Shown here in pieces: positions 30,774-35,780 of a DNA stretch of 35,780 nt. The notes below the pieces were generated by a model. The model did not search any database, had not been told where the DNA came from, and saw only the letters and a program-made list of their open reading frames with translations. Every line of letters begins with the position of its first letter. Position 1 is the stretch's first letter. Position numbers and translations under genes: made by a program. Origin of the DNA: Candidatus Gastranaerophilales bacterium (GTDB lineage Bacteria > Cyanobacteriota > Vampirovibrionia > Gastranaerophilales > Gastranaerophilaceae); the NCBI GenBank assembly GCA_947857085.1, contig CANUDF010000011.1:1-35780 (forward strand), in the 5' to 3' direction.

Positions 30774-31778
30774 ATGAATATGGATAAAGAAAAACTCGTT
30801 TCTTATATTAAGAAACTAACCGAACCCAAAATACTGGTAATTGGTGATTTAGCAATAGATGAAATGATTTACGGCGATGCGGAACGTATTTCCCGTGAAG
30901 CTCCAGTTTTGATTTTACAGCATACACGTACAAAACTTATTCTTGGCGGAGCTTCTAATGCAGCTCATAATGCGTCAACCCTGAATTGCGGCAAAGTAGG
31001 TGTTATTGGTGTCTGCGGAGATGATTATCAGGCAGGACAATTAATAGAAACTTTTGAAAAGGCAAATGTCGACTGTAAATACCTTGTCAAAGATTCTGCA
31101 CGAAAAACTACCACAAAAACCCGTATTTCAGGCTCTATTACTACTTCAATTACACAGCAGATAGTCAGAGTTGACAGACAGACAAATACACCGGTTTGTG
31201 AAGATACTGAACGTAAAATTATTGATAATCTTGAAAAGGCTGTTCCTGAATATGATGCAATTATTCTTTCTGATTATCATATTGGAACTTTGACAAAAAG
31301 AATTATTGATACTGTTGTAAAATTGGCAAATAAATATAATAAGGTTGTTGTTGTCGACGCACAAAAAAATTTAGGTACATATAAAAATATAACTTCAATG
31401 ACACCAAATCTTCCGGATACTGAAAAGGCCGTCGGGTTTGAATTAAACAATGACGAAGATTTGAAAAAAGCGGGTGATAAGCTGCTTTCGGATACAAAAG
31501 CAAAAGCGATATTGATTACCTGCGGTGCAGACGGCATGTTCGTTGTTGAACCTAAGAAAAAATATACAAAAATTCCTGTATTCAACAAATCAGAAGTGTT
31601 TGATGTTACAGGTGCCGGTGATACGGTTACGGCGGTTTATACGCTTGCCTTGGCTGCAGGTGCGGATTTTGTCCATGCTGCAATCATCGGGAATATAGCA
31701 GCAAGTCTTGTTGTCCGCCAGTTCGGCTGTGCTACAACAACAATACATGAGTTATTAGATGCTGCTGCAAAGTTATAG
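30774..31778 (+). CDS. rfaE1: D-glycero-beta-D-manno-heptose-7-phosphate kinase
   Basis: This is a PfkB-type kinase for the ADP-heptose precursor of the LPS inner core. From the ATG at 30774 it has 334 residues. Visible are KILVIGDLAIDEMIYGDAERISREAP, the GGASNAAHNAS substrate loop, TKTRI, RVDRQ, the anion hole and catalytic base in DVTGAGDTVTA, and VVDAQK. It is the kinase half only; the HldE-type adenylyltransferase domain is absent, as in split RfaE1/RfaE2 systems. The start could also be the ATG two codons later at 30780. The frame opens further upstream at 30735 with a GTG, which lacks support. Confidence 0.93.
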   Translation: MNMDKEKLVSYIKKLTEPKILVIGDLAIDEMIYGDAERISREAPVLILQHTRTKLILGGASNAAHNASTLNCGKVGVIGVCGDDYQAGQLIETFEKANVDCKYLVKDSARKTTTKTRISGSITTSITQQIVRVDRQTNTPVCEDTERKIIDNLEKAVPEYDAIILSDYHIGTLTKRIIDTVVKLANKYNKVVVVDAQKNLGTYKNITSMTPNLPDTEKAVGFELNNDEDLKKAGDKLLSDTKAKAILITCGADGMFVVEPKKKYTKIPVFNKSEVFDVTGAGDTVTAVYTLALAAGADFVHAAIIGNIAASLVVRQFGCATTTIHELLDAAAKL

Positions 31779-31787
31779 GAGAAATAT

Positions 31788-32354
31788 ATGCAAAAATTTA
31801 TGGATTTACTTAAAAAAATCAGACCGATTGATATTATAATTATTGCTGGTCTTATTTTAGCTTTAATTGTAGGTTTTTTCACCTTTAATAATTTTAGACA
31901 GACAGCCGATAAACAAATTGAAGCAACATCAAAAATTAGATTTCAGGTTTATATAAGAAGTGTTACTCTGACAGGTGATGAAATTCCTATGAATAAAGGC
32001 GAGCAAACTTTTATAAGTATAAGAAATGTTCCTTATTCTGATTTGGATATAGTAGATGTTAAAGCTGACAGAAAAAAAATCGTGTTACCGACCTTTAATT
32101 CAAAAAAAGTAGTTGTCGTAGAAGATGTTTCTCAAGCAAGCCTTTACGATATTATCGTTACTCTTGAAGATACCGCTAAAATCACAAAAGATGGTGCTGT
32201 CGTAGGTGGTAATAAAATAAAAATGGGTCTGCCTATAACACTTGAGGGTGAAGATTATAAATTTACGGGTATTGTTTCAAATCTCCAAATTGTTCCTGTA
32301 CCTGATAACCACGGCGTAATTAATAATCAAAGTATAACTTACGATGTTCAGTAA
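31788..32354 (+). CDS. DUF4330 membrane-anchored protein
   Basis: This 188-residue protein has one N-terminal transmembrane helix (about 14-34, IDIIIIAGLILALIVGFFTF) and a beta-rich outer part with a VVVEDV stretch and ITLEGEDYKFTGIV. It matches DUF4330, a family I associate mainly with Cyanobacteria, with no known role. TAGGAG precedes the ATG, and the gene lies nine bases after the heptose kinase. Its end overlaps the O-antigen ligase start by 11 bases. The context suggests a job in export or assembly of surface polysaccharide. Confidence 0.85.
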   Translation: MQKFMDLLKKIRPIDIIIIAGLILALIVGFFTFNNFRQTADKQIEATSKIRFQVYIRSVTLTGDEIPMNKGEQTFISIRNVPYSDLDIVDVKADRKKIVLPTFNSKKVVVVEDVSQASLYDIIVTLEDTAKITKDGAVVGGNKIKMGLPITLEGEDYKFTGIVSNLQIVPVPDNHGVINNQSITYDVQ

Positions 32355-33672
32355 AATTGTTTTTAAAATTCAGGATAAATTAAAGTACTTATATGAAAAT
32401 AGTTTATTTTTACAAAATATTGATAAATTCATTTTTGTATCTATTCTTGCTGTCTTGATTTCGTCAACATTTTTGACATCGGATTCGATAGGGTTTATTG
32501 CGCTTGTAACTATGTTTTTGACGTTTGTCAAAATTCTTACTAAGCAGGGTGAAAAGTTAACATTTAATAGTTTTGAAGTGTTTCTTGCTGCGTACTTTAT
32601 GCTTGTTGTTGTCAGTCTTGCCGGTTCAACATTGTTTGCTTTAAGCTTAAAAGGATTTTTAAAAACATTTATTTATATAGGGTTTTATTTTTCAACTGCA
32701 AATTATTTAAAAAATAATTTATCAAAATTACCGGTAATATTTTTTACTATAGCATTATGTATATGTTTTGAGAGTATTGCTGCTCTGATACAAAATTTTG
32801 CCCGCGTTGAGGCTATTTCCACATGGCAGGATACATCAGGATTAAATCCGGAAGAAGTTATGACGCGCGTGTATGGAACTTTAAAGCCGTTTAATCCTAA
32901 CTTATTGGGAGGCTATTTTGTTGCCGGTATTCCGGCATTATTTGCTGCCTGTGCATATTTTATAGTTAAAAATAATTATAAACGTGCGTTAATTGCTGTA
33001 GTTTTATCTTTGACTGCAATTTTTGCATTATTTGCAACCGGCTGCAGAGGGGCATATTTGGCTTTGATGTTGATTCTCGGCTGTACGTTTATTGTGTCTG
33101 GTAAATTTTTCTGGAATAATTACAAAAAAGTTTATTTTGCATTAATCGGAGCCGCTGTTGCATTATTTACTTCTGCATTAATTTTTGTAACCTCTTTAAG
33201 AGCACGATTTTTATCAATTTTTGCAATGCGCCGGGATTCTTCAAATTCATTCAGGTTTAATGTTTATCAGTCTTCAATTGAAATGTTTAAAGACAATTGG
33301 CTTTTGGGAATTGGAGTGGGTAACAGAAATTTCCGAGAAATATACGGATTATATATGAAAACAGGATTTGATGCACTCAGTGCATATAATATATTTCTTG
33401 AAATTGCGGTTGAGAGCGGAATTTTTGCGTTGATTGCATTTTTAGGTTTTTTGTTTGTTTATTTTAAAGATGCTGTGAAAATAATTTTAAGCTCTGTAGA
33501 TGCCGAAAAAACTATTTTTGTTGCCGCGGCTTTAACTTCAGTTCTTGCTGTAATGTTTCACGGTCTTGTTGATACGGTATTTTTTAGACCGCAAATTCAA
33601 TTTGTTTTCTGGATTATGGTGGCGGTTGTTTCTGCTTGTTCCAATAAAAATGCTGAGAATTTGGATGCTTGA
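32344..33672 (+). CDS. O-antigen ligase/polymerase family membrane protein
   Basis: The 442-residue protein has about 11-12 helices. The family features are YGTLKPFNPNLLGGYFVAGIPAL, the arginine-bearing ATGCRGAYLAL, the periplasmic loop MFKDNWLLGIGVGNRNF, and a late YNIFLEIAVESGIFALIAFL. These fit the Wzy/WaaL (PF04932) group, which joins O-antigen to the lipid A core or polymerises O units; ligase and polymerase cannot be separated by sequence. The ATG lies inside the DUF4330 gene without its own good ribosome site, so translation is coupled. Confidence 0.9.
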   Translation: MFSKIVFKIQDKLKYLYENSLFLQNIDKFIFVSILAVLISSTFLTSDSIGFIALVTMFLTFVKILTKQGEKLTFNSFEVFLAAYFMLVVVSLAGSTLFALSLKGFLKTFIYIGFYFSTANYLKNNLSKLPVIFFTIALCICFESIAALIQNFARVEAISTWQDTSGLNPEEVMTRVYGTLKPFNPNLLGGYFVAGIPALFAACAYFIVKNNYKRALIAVVLSLTAIFALFATGCRGAYLALMLILGCTFIVSGKFFWNNYKKVYFALIGAAVALFTSALIFVTSLRARFLSIFAMRRDSSNSFRFNVYQSSIEMFKDNWLLGIGVGNRNFREIYGLYMKTGFDALSAYNIFLEIAVESGIFALIAFLGFLFVYFKDAVKIILSSVDAEKTIFVAAALTSVLAVMFHGLVDTVFFRPQIQFVFWIMVAVVSACSNKNAENLDA

Positions 33673-33745
33673 TATAAAGCTTTTATAAAGGCATGAAATT
33701 CCTGTGCTAAACTTATATAGTAAGGTAATTAAGAAGGAGATTAAT

Positions 33746-34870
33746 ATGATACCTATTTTAGATTCAAAACGTCAATATGCCACGATTGGTGCAGAAGTTG
33801 AAAAAGCTGTTTGTGAAGTTTTACGTTCCGGGTCTTATATTCTTGGACCTAATACAAAAGCTTTGGAACAGGAATTGGCTGATTTTATCGGCTGTAAATA
33901 TACTGTAGGTTTGAACTCTGGTACAGATGCTCTGCATTTGGCTTTACGTGCATTAGATATAGGAGCCGGTGATGAAGTTATAACAGTTGCGTTTACTTTT
34001 GTTGCGACAACTGAAGCAATAGGCATTGTAGGGGCAAAACCTGTTTTTGTTGATATTGATGCTGATACATTTAATCTTGACGCTTCAAAATTAGAAGCTG
34101 CTATAACACCTAAAACAAAAGCAATTATTCCTGTTCACTTATACGGTCAGCCTTGTGATATGGACGTAATTATGGATGTTGCAAAACGCCACAATTTACA
34201 CGTTATTGAAGACTGCTGCCAGGCTATAGGAGCTTTATACAAAGGTAAAATGGTAGGTACATTCGGAGACTTTGGCTGTTTGAGTTTTTATCCGACTAAA
34301 AATTTAGGAGGTATGGGTGACGGCGGTCTTATAATGACTAACGATGAAAAACTTAAAGACAGAGTTGTTGCATTGCGTAACCACGGCGGTGCAATCCGCT
34401 ACCATCATGATGAAATAGGTGTTAACAGCCGTCTTGATGAAATTCAGGCAGCTATTTTACGTGTAAAACTTCCTCATATTAAGGAATGGAATGAAATGAG
34501 ACGTAAACATGCTTATTATTATAATGAATTATTTAAAGATTGTGCAGATGTACAAACCCCAAAAGAGTTAAAAGATACATATTGTGTTTATCACCAGTAC
34601 ACAGTTAAAATTCCTAATCGTGATGAAGTTCATAAAATGCTTCAGGAAAATGGTATAGGCGCAATGTTGTATTACCCTATTCCTCTGCACCTGCAAAAAG
34701 TTCATGAATATCTGGGAGTAGGAAAAGGCTCTTTGCCTGTTTCTGAAAAAAATACCGAAATGGTAATTTCACTTCCTATGTTCCCTGAACTTACAGAAGA
34801 AGAACAAAGAACAGTTGCTAAAACTTTGATTGATTGCATTGATAAATCAAAAGCAAAAGCATTAGCATAA
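33746..34870 (+). CDS. DegT/DnrJ/EryC1 sugar aminotransferase
   Basis: This 374-residue PLP enzyme aminates a nucleotide-linked keto sugar for surface glycans. Motifs are NSGTDALHLALRAL, the PLP-stacking AFTFVATTEAI, PVHLYGQPCDMD, EDCCQAIGA and the Schiff-base lysine K185 in SFYPTKNLGGMGDGG. Closest by pattern are WbpE-like and FdtB-like enzymes; the sugar is not known. AAGGAG fixes the start at 33746; an earlier in-frame GTG at 33704 is rejected. A terminator follows. No epimerase or other nucleotide-sugar gene is adjacent. Confidence 0.93.
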   Translation: MIPILDSKRQYATIGAEVEKAVCEVLRSGSYILGPNTKALEQELADFIGCKYTVGLNSGTDALHLALRALDIGAGDEVITVAFTFVATTEAIGIVGAKPVFVDIDADTFNLDASKLEAAITPKTKAIIPVHLYGQPCDMDVIMDVAKRHNLHVIEDCCQAIGALYKGKMVGTFGDFGCLSFYPTKNLGGMGDGGLIMTNDEKLKDRVVALRNHGGAIRYHHDEIGVNSRLDEIQAAILRVKLPHIKEWNEMRRKHAYYYNELFKDCADVQTPKELKDTYCVYHQYTVKIPNRDEVHKMLQENGIGAMLYYPIPLHLQKVHEYLGVGKGSLPVSEKNTEMVISLPMFPELTEEEQRTVAKTLIDCIDKSKAKALA

Positions 34871-34885
34871 TTTGTATTTAAAAAT

Positions 34886-34925
34886 TAAAAAAGACGCTCC
34901 GGAAAATTTGAGGGCGTCTTTTTTT
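34886..34925. terminator. Bidirectional intrinsic terminator
   Basis: AAAAAAGACGC and GCGTCTTTTTTT form the stem, with an inner CTC/GAG extension broken by a small bulge. It serves the aminotransferase gene and the convergent small-protein operon, whose stop lies in its T-run. Confidence 0.88.
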
Positions 34926-35220
34926 ATCCTATAGTATGTAATAATTTACCTTGATCCGAAGTCAGTTTTTGATTTGGATTTAATCCTGAGGTTGTGCCAA
35001 ATGTGTTATCAAAGTTTTGAGAACTAAATTTTACAGTCGTTCTTTGGGCGGTTAGACTCAAAAATTGTGTTTGATTGTTGGTTTGATTGGCTCTAAAACT
35101 GTTGTAGTCCGAATTTGGAAGATGTACAGGGGTGCTTCCAATGTTTGCCCCTTCCATACCGGATGTGGCTAAGTTTAAATCTTTTATTCCGCCTATTGCA
35201 AAATTATCTCCGTTTGCCAT
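34924..35220 (-). CDS. Small hypothetical protein, second of a two-gene unit
   Basis: This 98-residue protein is rich in Asn, Ser, Thr, Gly and Gln, poor in charge, and has no cysteine, signal peptide or membrane segment. Stretches include IGGIKDLNLATSGMEGAN and QTNNQTQFLSLTAQRTTVKF. I do not recognise it. AAGAGG lies five bases before the ATG, and nine bases separate it from the upstream gene. The composition resembles exported surface or appendage proteins more than enzymes, but no export signal is visible. Confidence 0.65.
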   Translation of the reverse strand: MANGDNFAIGGIKDLNLATSGMEGANIGSTPVHLPNSDYNSFRANQTNNQTQFLSLTAQRTTVKFSSQNFDNTFGTTSGLNPNQKLTSDQGKLLHTIG

Positions 35221-35229
35221 AATATCCTC

Positions 35230-35490
35230 TTATGCTATCCAGGCTGCCGTCGGGCTCGAATAATAGCCGTTTTTGTTGAAAAATTCTATATCCTTATATG
35301 ATGCATTACGGTTAGTTAAACCGTCAATTTTGTCTCCGGTAATTGTATTTGTTCCTACACTTATACCGGCGAAAAAATTACCCAACGCTGCATCTCGTAT
35401 TAGTTGAGATGTATCTTTATCTGTTCCGTTAAAATGTCTGTATGTTGGCTGTGTCAATGCCGCAAATTTTGTACTGAAAAAATTTGACAT
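35230..35490 (-). CDS. Small hypothetical protein, first of a two-gene unit
   Basis: This 86-residue protein begins MSNFFSTKFAALTQPTYRHF and ends YYSSPTAAWIA. It has a moderately charged middle (GTDKDTSQLIRDAALGNFF) and a NTITGDKIDGLTNRNASYKD stretch. There is no cysteine, signal peptide or membrane helix. I do not recognise it. AAGGA lies seven bases before the ATG. It is followed after nine bases by a second small Asn/Thr-rich protein, and the two were probably made together. A shared structural role is inference. Confidence 0.65.
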   Translation of the reverse strand: MSNFFSTKFAALTQPTYRHFNGTDKDTSQLIRDAALGNFFAGISVGTNTITGDKIDGLTNRNASYKDIEFFNKNGYYSSPTAAWIA

Positions 35491-35622
35491 ACTTTTTCCT
35501 TTTTTATACTCTTATATATATAAAGTATATACGTGGTTAATAATTGCCTTTTTGAAATAAAAATAACTATCCCCATGTATATTATTCCCTTGTTACTGTG
35601 CTTTATCCAGCATTGTTAAGAA

Positions 35623-35650
35623 TTGTAAAGTGTAAAATGTACACTATAAT
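35623..35650 (+). promoter_or_regulatory. Promoter-like sequence with dyad in the spacer
   Basis: TTGTAA, 16 bases, TATAAT. The spacer contains GTGTA-N5-TACAC (35630-35644), a possible operator. It points out of the window on the plus strand. Confidence 0.4.
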
Positions 35651-35690
35651 TTAATTTCGGGGTATTGGAAAAAAATATTAAAACAATTAG

Positions 35691-35719
35691 TTGACATTTT
35701 AAAAAGAGTATGCAATAAT
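35691..35719 (+). promoter_or_regulatory. Promoter leading out of the window
   Basis: TTGACA, 17 bases, AATAAT. The -35 is perfect and the spacing ideal. No ORF follows before the window ends, so the gene it serves must start beyond 35780. The rest of the 290-base gap 35491-35780 holds no gene that I can see. Confidence 0.55.
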
Positions 35720-35780
35720 AAATTTGTAAGATTTAAGTGTAGTCGAAACACTAAATATAAATAGATTCATTAACCCCAAA

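Noticed and set aside
1-35780. CRISPR array, insertion sequence or prophage
   Set aside because: No regularly spaced direct repeats, no transposase or integrase, and no phage structural genes were found in any frame I read.

Overview
The window is AT-rich (roughly one third G+C by eye) and gene-dense, with no sign of phage, insertion sequence or CRISPR. The gene set suggests a Gram-negative-type anaerobe related to Cyanobacteria, most likely the non-photosynthetic gut lineage Gastranaerophilales/Melainabacteria. The grounds are a DUF4330 protein beside an LPS-type heptose kinase and an O-antigen ligase-like protein, folate-dependent TrmFO, the MEP-pathway enzyme IspG, the [FeFe]-hydrogenase maturase HydE, a DUF1858 CxxC protein, a C_GCAxxG_C_C protein, and several lineage-type membrane proteins without recognisable function. 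The assignment is inference; no rRNA gene is present.

Layout. 1-4.3 kb: a small protein resembling the N-terminal module of McrA/HNH restriction proteins, then on the minus strand cysK and hydE, and a three-gene operon of zinc-finger anti-sigma factor, ECF sigma factor and Spy/CnrX-like periplasmic protein. 4.35-9.4 kb: three related membrane proteins of unknown function (two overlapping genes and one 662-residue protein), interrupted by trmFO. 9.4-10.9 kb: DUF1858 protein, two small proteins, a DUF151 bifunctional nuclease and tRNA-Ser(GCU). 10.9-13.3 kb: a divergent zinc/cadmium module, with a P1B ATPase facing an SmtB/CadC-type repressor and two palindromic operators between them. 13.3-17.7 kb: CDGSH iron-sulfur protein, C_GCAxxG_C_C protein, acyltransferase and an exported GH13 enzyme. 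17.7-21.4 kb: an OadG-like plus ArsB/NhaD-type permease operon, a secreted small protein, and a NarL-type regulator followed by a soluble histidine kinase. 21.4-24.9 kb: rmuC and comEC, convergent. 24.9-28.8 kb: a secreted small protein/TPR/GHL10 operon and ispG. 28.9-34.9 kb: a prepilin-like protein, a phosphoesterase, and an envelope polysaccharide cluster (heptose kinase, DUF4330, O-antigen ligase/polymerase, DegT aminotransferase). 34.9-35.8 kb: two small unknown proteins and promoter-like sequence leading out of the window.

Themes. Stress and envelope functions dominate: metal efflux, an ECF/anti-sigma unit, LPS assembly, DNA uptake and repair, and ion transport. Several genes have no Shine-Dalgarno sequence; four of them start exactly six bases after a perfect TATAAT, which points to leaderless mRNAs beside conventional AAGGAG-led genes. 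No stretch over 300 bases lacks a gene. The largest gaps (7150-7436, 21169-21423, 35491-35780) hold repeats, an orphan intrinsic terminator and promoters respectively. The least explained material is the paralogous membrane family at 4352-9425, the OadG/permease pair, and the small-protein operon at 34924-35490.
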